Source: JAPLKB01 sp964429485 (GTDB taxonomy: Bacteria > Desulfobacterota > Syntrophorhabdia > Syntrophorhabdales > Syntrophorhabdaceae). From it: DNA of 34,092 nucleotides. Position 1 is the stretch's first letter, and the number at the start of each line of letters is the position of its first letter. Shown here piece after piece: positions 1 through 7,188 of this stretch. The notes beneath the pieces are model-generated. The model was not told the DNA's origin. It did not search any database and worked only from the letters and a program-made list of their open reading frames with translations. The translations under genes and the position numbers were made by a program. The DNA lies in the NCBI GenBank assembly GCA_964429485.1, contig CAYSBW010000024.1:1-34092 (forward strand), written 5' to 3'.

Positions 1-188
1 TTGCCTTTTTGTGATATATTTCATAGAGTTAGGGTTTCCGGATGGACACTAATTAACGGTATAAATACAAATTCTCAACAGACAGTCGTGAGACAAAAAT
101 GTTTTTTGCCTACACCAGAGGTTTAGTCGCAAAGATAATATTGAACTGCAAAAACCGAACTTCTATTGCAGTAGATCGTGAAGAGGTC
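1..188. other. Upstream gap, no gene recognised
   Basis: This stretch lies before the rpoD promoter. Frame 1 on plus is open from base 1 to a TAG at 124-126, about 41 codons. I do not recognise the peptide, and it could be the tail of a gene outside the window or chance. A 7-bp inverted repeat (ACTGCAA at 145-151, TTGCAGT at 166-172) is visible. I tested it by eye for 6S RNA, SRP RNA, RNase P and tmRNA hallmarks and found none. Confidence 0.4.
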
Positions 189-218
189 TTGACGTTTAGC
201 TGGCATGTGTTGTATAAT
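189..218 (+). promoter_or_regulatory. Sigma-70 promoter upstream of rpoD
   Basis: TTGACG at 189-194 and a consensus TATAAT at 213-218 are separated by 18 bp. Transcription should start near 225, about 75 nt before the rpoD start codon. This is one of the best promoter matches in the window. The short leader contains a complete intrinsic terminator hairpin (255-286), so the promoter may drive an attenuated rpoD transcript or a roughly 60-nt RNA. Confidence 0.7.
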
Positions 219-254
219 ATACATAATAAATATAAATAGATATCATTTTGGAAT

Positions 255-286
255 GCCCTTTTCCAGCAAAAAGGGCTTTTTTCTTT
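255..286 (+). terminator. Intrinsic terminator in the rpoD leader
   Basis: GCCCTTTT (255-262) and AAAAGGGC (269-276) form a perfect 8-bp stem around the 6-nt loop CCAGCA. A T-rich tract, TTTTTTCTTT, follows at 277-286. The rpoD Shine-Dalgarno starts three bases later at 289. Because it lies downstream of the promoter at 189-218, it could attenuate rpoD. It could also end an upstream transcript. Confidence 0.7.
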
Positions 287-299
287 CCGGAGTTAATTG

Positions 300-1814
300 A
301 TGAAAATAAAAGATGTACCTGAGCTTAAGCAACTGATGGATACAGGATTGGAGAAGGGATATCTCACATCGGAGGAGATAAGCGATATTCTCCCAAATAA
401 TATTTTTTCCGCCGAGGATATTGAAGATATATTCGATTTCATAACCGAATCCGATATCGACATAGTTGATACCATAAAGGAAAAGGTTGAAACACATGAA
501 GAAGAAAATTCTGCCTGGCAGGAAGTGGAAAAAACACCTTCAGAAAAAACCGATAATATAATATGGTCTTACTTAAAGGATATTGGGCATGTATCTCTCC
601 TCACGCCAGATGAAGAACATAATATATCAAAAATCATAGAGGGGGTTGAAAGAAAATCTAAAAATATTCTCTTTGAGCTGCCACAGGCAGTAAACGAGCT
701 TCTTGAGATTGCCCGGAAACTTAAGGAAGGAAGTGTAAACATATTAGATGTTATTAATAATATTGATGAAATTAACTATACCCAAAAAGATGAAGAAAAA
801 TACAGAAAAAAAACAATATCATCAATTAAAAATATAAAAACCCTTCAAAACAGCAAGGAAGATATAATTTCCAAACTTGCTGGAGAAGGTGGATCAGGCA
901 ATAAGGAACTCAAAAAAGAACTTAAATTTATTGATGATAAGAAGGAAGAAATCCTGCTTAACCTCAAACTAAGCAAAAAGGTGATATTTGAGATTATCAG
1001 AAAGGTTATGCAGCAGACAAAATTCATGGATGTGAAAGAAGAAAAAATAGTAAAACAAAAGTTGACTGAAATAAATAAGTTGGATAATGAATTAAAAATT
1101 GTAAAAAGCAGACTCATCCAGTCAAATCTCAGACTCGTTGTTAATATTGCCAAGAAGTACATGAACAGGGGTTTAACTTTTCTTGACCTTATTCAGGAAG
1201 GAAACATGGGTCTCATGAAGGCTGCTGAAAAATATGATTATCAAAAGGGATATAAATTTTCAACATATTCAACATGGTGGATAAGACAGGCAATAACAAG
1301 AGCAATTGCAGACTATGCAAGAACAATAAGGGTGCCTGTTCATATATTAGAAGCTACAAACAAAATAAGTAAAGTAACTATTTCCCTATTCCAGGAATTG
1401 GGAAGAAAGCCGAACATTGATGAAATTTCAGCCAAAGCTTCTCTTCCCCTGGAAAAAGTAAAAAAAATCATGAAGATTTCTAATGGAACAATATCAATGG
1501 AAACACCCATTGGTGATGATGAATCCAAACTTGGTGATTTTATTCCAGATCCAAAGGCTTCTTCTCCATTTATTGAAATGGTGGACAATTCATTAAAGGA
1601 AGAGATAGATAAAGTTTTATCAACACTCACTCCTCGTGAAGAAAAAGTTATCAGAATGAGGCTTGGAATCGGCGAAAGGACTGATTATACACTCGAGGAA
1701 GTTGGTAATGTCTTTGGCCTTACCCGTGAAAGAATCCGTCAGATTGAAGCTAAGGCACTGAGAAAATTACAACACCCCTCAAGAAGACGGAAACTGGAAA
1801 GCTTTCATGAATAA
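300..1814 (+). CDS. rpoD: RNA polymerase primary sigma factor (sigma-70, RpoD)
   Basis: This is the housekeeping sigma factor that directs RNA polymerase to -35/-10 promoters. At 504 aa it has an N-terminal acidic region 1.1 (about 1-65) and region 1.2 (about 83-115). A lysine/glutamate-rich non-conserved insert follows, then regions 2.1-2.4 at about 277-350, with RLVVNIAKKY, GLTFLDLIQEGN and the -10-binding FSTYSTWWIRQAITRAI. Region 3 comes next, then region 4 at about 441-500, with LTPREEKVIRMRLG and the -35-binding helix LTRERIRQIEAKAL. The start is the ATG at 300, with GGAG at 289-292 seven bases upstream. A TTG one codon earlier is less likely. The full set of regions and the HPSRRRKL-type end make it primary rather than alternative sigma. 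No dnaG is visible upstream inside the window. Confidence 0.97.
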   Translation: MKIKDVPELKQLMDTGLEKGYLTSEEISDILPNNIFSAEDIEDIFDFITESDIDIVDTIKEKVETHEEENSAWQEVEKTPSEKTDNIIWSYLKDIGHVSLLTPDEEHNISKIIEGVERKSKNILFELPQAVNELLEIARKLKEGSVNILDVINNIDEINYTQKDEEKYRKKTISSIKNIKTLQNSKEDIISKLAGEGGSGNKELKKELKFIDDKKEEILLNLKLSKKVIFEIIRKVMQQTKFMDVKEEKIVKQKLTEINKLDNELKIVKSRLIQSNLRLVVNIAKKYMNRGLTFLDLIQEGNMGLMKAAEKYDYQKGYKFSTYSTWWIRQAITRAIADYARTIRVPVHILEATNKISKVTISLFQELGRKPNIDEISAKASLPLEKVKKIMKISNGTISMETPIGDDESKLGDFIPDPKASSPFIEMVDNSLKEEIDKVLSTLTPREEKVIRMRLGIGERTDYTLEEVGNVFGLTRERIRQIEAKALRKLQHPSRRRKLESFHE

Positions 1815-1868
1815 ATGTGTTCTGCCTGATCTTTAATGCTATATTCAGCAAAAAAGTGTATACTATCT

Positions 1869-1897
1869 AAAAGTGGATCGATCCAACTTTCTTTTTT
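1869..1897 (+). terminator. Probable rpoD terminator
   Basis: An interrupted dyad centred on GGATCGATCC at 1874-1883 is flanked by AAAGT on the left and AACTTT on the right, with one unpaired base. It is followed by CTTTTTT (1891-1897). It lies 55 bp after the rpoD stop codon. The near-zero loop makes it an unusual hairpin, so I hold it at moderate confidence. The rest of 1815-1995 shows nothing else beyond the next gene's ribosome-binding site. Confidence 0.45.
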
Positions 1898-1995
1898 CCC
1901 CGGCATCTAAAGATCGGCTCATACGGAATACAAATAGCCTTCCGATTTCTCAAAAATAATTAAAGGATTCACACAAATTAAGGGAGTAACAAATA

Positions 1996-2286
1996 ATGTC
2001 GACAGTTGCAGAATTCATCGAACTAAGAAAGAACATAGAAACACTGACAACACAGATAACCCTCTCTGCAGAACACAATGCAGTTAAGGATTCAAAACAA
2101 CATCTTGATGAAGCAAACAATAAGCTTGAATTACTGAAAGCCATGATTTCCAACGATGTACAGATAGTTGCAACAGATCGTCTTTCAAGACAGCTTGCAA
2201 GCCTTGGAGTAAAGGTTGAAAAAATGGTTGCAAAAACACCTGTCAAAAAGGCAGTTACAAGAAAAAAACAACAGAGCGAAGCCTGA
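1996..2286 (+). CDS. Small coiled-coil protein with lysine-rich tail, unknown function
   Basis: I do not recognise this 96-aa protein. Residues 5-60 are almost purely helical and heptad-like (FIELRKNIETLTTQITL, then QHLDEANNKLELLKAMI), which predicts a coiled coil. Residues 72-93 change sharply to a basic tail (VEKMVAKTPVKKAVTRKK) that resembles the K/A/P/T-rich tails of bacterial histone-H1-like and other nucleic-acid-binding proteins. There is no signal peptide or membrane segment. The start is the ATG at 1996, with GGGAG at 1982-1986. It lies alone after the rpoD terminator and converges with the YfiM-like gene. A nucleoid- or RNA-associated role is only an inference from the tail. Confidence 0.75.
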   Translation: MSTVAEFIELRKNIETLTTQITLSAEHNAVKDSKQHLDEANNKLELLKAMISNDVQIVATDRLSRQLASLGVKVEKMVAKTPVKKAVTRKKQQSEA

Positions 2287-2314
2287 TTTTTTTCTTCATG
2301 TTATTAGCATTATC

Positions 2315-2725
2315 TTAAAATTCAAATTTGTAAGAAACTTTTGCACCTTTTACATTATTATCTATACTAACCTGGATTTTATCATTTACATAATTTGAGA
2401 TTACAGCACCAACAAAGGCGCCGCCGGTATTAGCTGCCATATCACCCCAGTCAAAGGAATTATCTTTCTGTCGGTCGTCATACAATTCCTTGAATATGCC
2501 TGGAATAATACCGAGAAACGTACTGCTTGCTATACGCTGGGGAACATTAAGGTTTGTATTGTAATGCAGGATCGTCTCGCTTGCTGCACCGAAAACTCCT
2601 GATACACCAAAATGCAAGACCTTGTCATATTCATTGAAAGCATTGGACGACACCGGGGCCACAAAAAGCATAACTGCTACAGCAACTCCGAGAATAAACC
2701 TATCAATATTGGAATTCATTTTCAT
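2315..2725 (-). CDS. YfiM-like (DUF2279-type) exported protein
   Basis: The 136-aa protein begins with a clear Sec signal peptide (RFILGVAVAVMLFVAPVSSNA, cleavage near residue 29). The mature part carries the pattern of the YfiM/DUF2279 family. DKVLHFGVSGVFGAA comes first, then GIFKELYDDR, then a third block (FDWGDMAANTGGAFVG) in which Asp, Asn and Gly are typical. There is no lipobox cysteine, so a periplasmic or weakly membrane-attached location is more likely than a lipoprotein. The family is uncharacterised. The start is the ATG at 2725, preceded by AGGAG. It lies 94 bp downstream of glcD on the same strand and may have its own promoter in that gap. Confidence 0.7.
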   Translation of the reverse strand: MKMNSNIDRFILGVAVAVMLFVAPVSSNAFNEYDKVLHFGVSGVFGAASETILHYNTNLNVPQRIASSTFLGIIPGIFKELYDDRQKDNSFDWGDMAANTGGAFVGAVISNYVNDKIQVSIDNNVKGAKVSYKFEF

Positions 2726-2819
2726 TATCTCCTAATGCTTGTTATTTTAATTTAAATTTGTCATCAGAATGATTTGTTTGTATAGATTTGCATAGTATTG
2801 TACACAAAGACAAATTTGA

Positions 2820-4190
2820 TTACAGAAATATTTTGCCCGGATTTAGTATATTGTTGGGATCAAAGAGCTTCTTTATATCTTTCATAGTACTGATAGTCTC
2901 AGGGGTAAGCTCCATGCCAATATAGGGCGCTTTCGATATGCCTATTCCATGTTCTCCGGAAAGTGTTCCACCAAGTCTGATTGTTTCAGCAAAGATTTCT
3001 TTAACAGCTTCTTCGGCCTTTTCCCTGTCCTCCTTCGTGTCCTTGATCATTATGCTTACATGAAAATTGCCATCTCCAGCATGTCCAAAACTAAGGATCG
3101 GAATACCGAATTTTTTCTCCATCTCCTCAAGAGAATGAATGAGGACAGGTATTTCTGATCGAGGGACTACAACATCTTCTGCTATTTTAATTGGATTAAG
3201 ATTGTATGTTGCCTGAGAAAGTGTACGCCGTGCCAGCCATAATTTATCTGCCTCTTTGGGGTCCTGAGTAAGAGTACACTGAACTGCCCTGTTTTCCATA
3301 ACAATGGCTCTAACCTTTTCAGCCTGTGATTTGATAGATTCGCTATCTCCATCAACTTCTATGAGCAGCATCCCGCCAATGCCCTCAGGAAGCCCCATCG
3401 GATTAGCCTGTTCACTGCATTTAATTGATGCTCTGTCGAGGAACTCAATTGTTGAAGGAACAACACGGGCTGCGATTATGGCAGATACTGTTTCAGCAGC
3501 ATCTTCAACTTCCTGAAAAAGTGCTAAAATAGTTGCTTTTGCTTCAGGCAGAGGAACAAGCTTCAGGATAATTTTTGTGATTACACCAAGGGTACCTTCA
3601 CTACCCACAAAAAGACGGGTAAGATCATATCCTACAACGCCCTTCATGGTTTTAACACCAGTATGAATAATCTCACCAGTAGGCTTTACAACTTCCAGAC
3701 CAAGAATATAATCTCTTGTAACTCCATATTTCAGGGAATTAGGCCCTCCCGCACATTCTGCTGCATTGCCTCCTATACTTGAATATTTATAGGAAGCCGG
3801 GTCAGGAGGGTAAAAAAGTCCGTATTTTGCTACCTCTTCCTGAATTAAAAAAGTTATTGCACCAGGTTCAACAACTGCTATAAGATTTTTTGTATCAATC
3901 TCAAGAATTCTGTTCATCTTTGTAAAGGATATCACCACACCACCCTTCAGTGGTACAGCTCCTCCTGTCAGGCCTGATCCCTGCCCCCGGGGTATTACAG
4001 AAAAAAGATGTTTGTTGGCAAGAATAAGTATGGCCGACACCTCCGCAGATGAAGAAGGAAAAACAACGAGATCAGGCATTTCCCCATCTGTTCTTGCATC
4101 ATAGGAATAACACTTTCTGTCTTCCACAGAATGCAGGACATTCTCTTTACCTGTGATTTTTATAATTTCATCAATAATTGCCTTGTCCAT
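2820..4190 (-). CDS. glcD: FAD-binding 2-hydroxyacid oxidase/dehydrogenase, GlcD type
   Basis: At 456 aa it has the standard two-domain architecture of GlcD and D-lactate/D-2-hydroxyglutarate dehydrogenases (VAO/PCMH superfamily). The N-terminal FAD-binding domain (about 35-215) carries PRGQGSGLTGGAVP and GGNAAECAGGPNSLKYGVT. The C-terminal FAD-linked oxidase domain ends with FGHAGDGNFHVSI and SGEHGIGISKAPYI, whose histidines are the usual substrate/metal ligands. It oxidises a D-2-hydroxyacid to a 2-oxoacid, but the substrate cannot be told from sequence. No glcE, glcF or LldG-type Fe-S partner is adjacent, so its electron acceptor is encoded elsewhere. The start ATG at 4190 has GAGGA just upstream. 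It follows the PH-domain gene by 32 bp. Confidence 0.93.
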   Translation of the reverse strand: MDKAIIDEIIKITGKENVLHSVEDRKCYSYDARTDGEMPDLVVFPSSSAEVSAILILANKHLFSVIPRGQGSGLTGGAVPLKGGVVISFTKMNRILEIDTKNLIAVVEPGAITFLIQEEVAKYGLFYPPDPASYKYSSIGGNAAECAGGPNSLKYGVTRDYILGLEVVKPTGEIIHTGVKTMKGVVGYDLTRLFVGSEGTLGVITKIILKLVPLPEAKATILALFQEVEDAAETVSAIIAARVVPSTIEFLDRASIKCSEQANPMGLPEGIGGMLLIEVDGDSESIKSQAEKVRAIVMENRAVQCTLTQDPKEADKLWLARRTLSQATYNLNPIKIAEDVVVPRSEIPVLIHSLEEMEKKFGIPILSFGHAGDGNFHVSIMIKDTKEDREKAEEAVKEIFAETIRLGGTLSGEHGIGISKAPYIGMELTPETISTMKDIKKLFDPNNILNPGKIFL

Positions 4191-4222
4191 TTTTTCCTCA
4201 TGTAATGAATATTTGTTTATCT

Positions 4223-4708
4223 TTAAGAACTTTGTTTTTGGGAAGAATCCTGTTCCTTCAGTTCCTGCTGAAGTGAGGCAAACTGTTTTGCAATCTCCTC
4301 TCGTAATTCTAAAGGCGATGCAATCATTCTAAAAGCATTTCTCCTTCCATCAGAATATTGTATGATTACTTTCCCGAAGTTGAGAAACTTGCCAAGAGAA
4401 GGCTGGTATACATCCACCATTCGTATCTGCTCCAGCGGGACATTACAGGTTCTCCTTAAAGGAAAACCAACTCTCACAAGAAGCCTTCTTTCGGTTAATC
4501 CTATATCAGAAGCATTAAAACTTAAAGATGAGAAAATACCCCAAAGCACTCCAAGAAAAAACATCGCCAAAGCGGGCATACCCTTTGATGGAATCCACAA
4601 ACCTCCAAGGATTGTAAGCATGGCAGGTCCTAAAAATGTAGCCCAGTGGAGTTTTGTACGATATAGAACATGTTCCTTTTCTGATAGATTATCGTCAACA
4701 TAAGCCAT
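4223..4708 (-). CDS. PH-domain membrane protein (bacterial PH / YdbS-like)
   Basis: The 161-aa protein starts with a short polar segment (DDNLSEKEHVLYRTKLHW). Two closely spaced membrane helices follow (FLGPAMLTILGGLWI and ALAMFFLGVLWGIFSSL, about residues 27-62), then a bacterial PH-like beta domain. That domain contains the family's GLTERRLLVRVGFPLRRTC and PLEQIRMVDV patterns and ends at GRRNAFRMI. A glutamine-rich tail ends the protein. I chose the ATG at 4708 because AGGTG lies six bases upstream; a GTG three codons earlier overlaps that ribosome-binding site. The role is unknown. The position between ilvD and glcD suggests only co-transcription. Confidence 0.75.
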   Translation of the reverse strand: MAYVDDNLSEKEHVLYRTKLHWATFLGPAMLTILGGLWIPSKGMPALAMFFLGVLWGIFSSLSFNASDIGLTERRLLVRVGFPLRRTCNVPLEQIRMVDVYQPSLGKFLNFGKVIIQYSDGRRNAFRMIASPLELREEIAKQFASLQQELKEQDSSQKQSS

Positions 4709-4732
4709 AATATACACCTGCCCGTCAAAAAA

Positions 4733-6394
4733 TTATTCTTCGAAAACAGCACCTGTTGATGCTGAAGTTACCTGTTTTGCGTACCTTGCCATATAGCCGT
4801 CCTTAATCTTCGGTTCATGTCCTTTCCAGGCTTTTTTTCTCTTATCCATTTCTTTCTTTGGCACAATTAATTCGATTGTCTTCTTGTTAAGATCTATTTC
4901 AATTTTATCACCATTTTTTACAAAAGCTATCGGACCGCCTTCTGCTGCTTCAGGAGACACATGGCCGATGCAAAGGCCCCTCGTTCCTCCGGAAAAACGT
5001 CCGTCAGTGATAAGAGCACAGACTGTATCAAGGCCTCTGCCTGCAAGAATACTTGTAGGGGTGAGCATCTCTCTCATTCCCGGGCCTCCTTTCGGCCCCT
5101 CATATCTTATAATCACTGCATCTCCAGCCTCAATTTTACCTGCCATTATTGCAGCTCCTGCCTCTTCTTCGCTTTCATAAACCTTGGCTTTTCCTTTGAA
5201 ATGCCATATATTCTCTGCAACTCCTATTCTTTTTACTATCGAACCATCAGGTGCAAGACTTCCGCGAAGAACTGCAAGCCCTCCCTTCTCGTGATAGGGT
5301 TCCTTCAAGGATCTTATAACAGCATTGTCAGCAATTTCAGCTGATTTTAGAAGATCACCAATTTTTCTTCCTTCCACAGTAAGGCATTTCTTGTTAATAA
5401 GATTTTTCTTTGACAACTCTCTCATAATACCAAACACGCCACCTGCTTCATAGAGGTTTTCAAGGTGGTGAGGTCCGGCAGGGCTCATGTTGCAAATATG
5501 TGGAGTCTTTTCGGAAATTTCATCAAATATTGAAAGTGGCAAATTAATCCCCCCCTCATGGGCTATTGCAGGAAGATGCAAGGCAGTATTTGAAGAACCG
5601 CCGAATGCCATATCTACCTTGATGGCATTCTTGAAAGCATCTATAGTCATAATATCACGGGGTTTTATATTTTTTTCTATAAGTTCCACTATTTTCTTCC
5701 CTGTTATTTTGGCAATCCTTATCCTTTCAGCATAAACAGCAGGGATTGTTCCGTTTCCCGGCAATGCGATACCAAGCGCTTCAGAAAGACAATTCATTGA
5801 ATTTGCGGTGAACATTCCAGAACATGAACCTGCTCCAGGGCAGGCACATTTCTCAAGATGAGCAAGTTCTTCCTCTTTCATAAAACCACCTGCCACCTTA
5901 CCTACACCTTCAAATACGGATATAAGATCTATAGCATTACCACCTGATTTTCCTGCCAGCATAGGACCACCACTAACCAATATACATGGGATGTTTAGTC
6001 TCATGGCAGCCATCATCATGCCCGGAATTATTTTATCGCAATTCGGTATGAGGACCAGACCGTCAAAAGCATATGCCTTGGCCATGACTTCAACTGAATC
6101 ACAGATAAGTTCTCGCGAACCAAGAGAATATTTCATACCCTGGTGGCCCATGGCAATACCATCGCAAACACCTATCGTGGGAAATTCCATTGGTGTGCCA
6201 CCCGCCATCCGAACTCCATCCTTCACTGCCTGACAGACTTTATCAAGGTGAATGTGACCAGGTATGACTTCATTGGCCGAATTTACTATTCCTATAATAG
6301 GTTTTTCTATTTCTTCAGGAAGATACCCCATAGCATAAAAGAGGCTTCTGTGAGGCGCTCTGTCAATTCCTTTTTTCATTTCGTCTGATCGCAT
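4733..6394 (-). CDS. ilvD: Dihydroxy-acid dehydratase (IlvD)
   Basis: IlvD dehydrates 2,3-dihydroxy-isovalerate and 2,3-dihydroxy-3-methylvalerate to the keto acids that give valine, leucine and isoleucine. The 553-aa protein has the usual N-terminus (RSDEMKKGIDRAPHRSLFYA) and the cluster-binding cysteines in PNCDKIIPGM and CACPGAGSCSGMFTANSMNC. It also has GGSSNTALHLPAIA and the C-terminal GRFSGGTRGLCIGHVSPEAA. The start is the ATG at 6394, with AGGAGG six bases upstream; a TTG two codons earlier is unlikely. No ilvB/N/C lies nearby, so it is separated from the rest of its pathway. The 88-bp AT-rich gap upstream may hold a promoter, but I see no convincing match. Confidence 0.97.
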   Translation of the reverse strand: MRSDEMKKGIDRAPHRSLFYAMGYLPEEIEKPIIGIVNSANEVIPGHIHLDKVCQAVKDGVRMAGGTPMEFPTIGVCDGIAMGHQGMKYSLGSRELICDSVEVMAKAYAFDGLVLIPNCDKIIPGMMMAAMRLNIPCILVSGGPMLAGKSGGNAIDLISVFEGVGKVAGGFMKEEELAHLEKCACPGAGSCSGMFTANSMNCLSEALGIALPGNGTIPAVYAERIRIAKITGKKIVELIEKNIKPRDIMTIDAFKNAIKVDMAFGGSSNTALHLPAIAHEGGINLPLSIFDEISEKTPHICNMSPAGPHHLENLYEAGGVFGIMRELSKKNLINKKCLTVEGRKIGDLLKSAEIADNAVIRSLKEPYHEKGGLAVLRGSLAPDGSIVKRIGVAENIWHFKGKAKVYESEEEAGAAIMAGKIEAGDAVIIRYEGPKGGPGMREMLTPTSILAGRGLDTVCALITDGRFSGGTRGLCIGHVSPEAAEGGPIAFVKNGDKIEIDLNKKTIELIVPKKEMDKRKKAWKGHEPKIKDGYMARYAKQVTSASTGAVFEE

Positions 6395-6482
6395 TATCAA
6401 CCTCCTGATTAATTGTAAAAATTTATTAAAATATTAAAATTTATCGAGATTCATTCAGATATATTAAGATTTTCATCGCACA

Positions 6483-6719
6483 TCACGCCCTTTGGAATTT
6501 ACTGTTCAAGAGCCTCTTGAATCTCGGCATATAAATTATATCAAAGGCTTCCTCCTTGTCAGGAAACAGTTTTAGTGCATATTTCTTAAGCCTTTCCAGA
6601 ATTTTTATTGCTTCATCGTGGTTGAGTTTATGATTTTTTATATAATCAAAGGAAAAATCCACCACAAATCTTAATTGTCTCAGTCTTTTCTCTTCTTCAA
6701 GGAGTTCTTCTTCTTTCAT
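6483..6719 (-). CDS. Small helical protein between lspA and ilvD, unknown function
   Basis: This 78-aa protein is charged and mostly helical (EEELLEEEKRLRQLRFVV, then HDEAIKILERLKKYALKLFP) and has no signal or membrane segment. I do not recognise a family. Support for its being real is threefold. It overlaps the end of lspA by 23 bp, as translationally coupled genes do. It has an AGGT-type ribosome-binding site. It fills the space before ilvD on the same strand. The pattern of hydrophobic residues at i, i+3 and i+7 suggests a two- or three-helix bundle. Confidence 0.65.
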   Translation of the reverse strand: MKEEELLEEEKRLRQLRFVVDFSFDYIKNHKLNHDEAIKILERLKKYALKLFPDKEEAFDIIYMPRFKRLLNSKFQRA

Positions 6720-7188
6720 TGCTTAACCTGCGTTTTGCCTGAATTATCTCAGCTAAAATCCATAGCCCTATACCAAAAGAAATAGAAATATCGGCAACAT
6801 TAAAGGCCGGCCAGTGGTAATTTTTGTAATAGACGTCAAGAAAATCAACAACATATCCATGTGCTATCCTGTCATATATATTTCCTATTGCTCCTGATAA
6901 TATACATACCAGGGAAATTCTTTTAGAAAACTCCACCCTGTATGTAATGATGACAAATATCAGTAATGCAACAATGAGCAGTGGAATGTAAGTAAAGATA
7001 TATTTTGCATAAGCATGCTCCGAGAGAAGGCTGAATGCACCTCCGTGGTTCCTTGCATGGACAATGGAAAAAAATGGAGTAACATCAATTCGTCCGGCAA
7101 ATGCCAGATTATCTGTAATAAGAAGTTTTGTCCATCTATCTAGAAAAACTATAGGAGGGACTATAAGGAATATAAGGTATCGGCGCAT
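6697..7188 (-). CDS. lspA: Lipoprotein signal peptidase II (LspA)
   Basis: LspA is an inner-membrane aspartyl protease that cleaves the signal peptide from diacylglyceryl-prolipoproteins. The 163-aa sequence has four membrane helices. It also shows the family motifs FLDRWTKLLI (17-21), ARNHGGAFSLL (45-55), SGAIGNIYDRI (98-108), GYVVDFLD and WPAFNVADISISFG. The catalytic aspartates correspond to D115 (in VVDF) and D133 (in NVAD). The gene overlaps the 3' end of ileS by 28 bp, the classic ileS-lspA coupling. Confidence 0.96.
   Translation of the reverse strand: MRRYLIFLIVPPIVFLDRWTKLLITDNLAFAGRIDVTPFFSIVHARNHGGAFSLLSEHAYAKYIFTYIPLLIVALLIFVIITYRVEFSKRISLVCILSGAIGNIYDRIAHGYVVDFLDVYYKNYHWPAFNVADISISFGIGLWILAEIIQAKRRLSNERRRTP

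Noticed and set aside
1..126. Frame 1 open from the window edge to a TAG
   Set aside because: Only 41 codons, no recognisable motif and no support from codon pattern; it may be a gene tail but I cannot show it.
1898..1995. tRNA gene downstream of rpoD, as in some genomes
   Set aside because: No T-loop or anticodon-stem pattern could be found on either strand.
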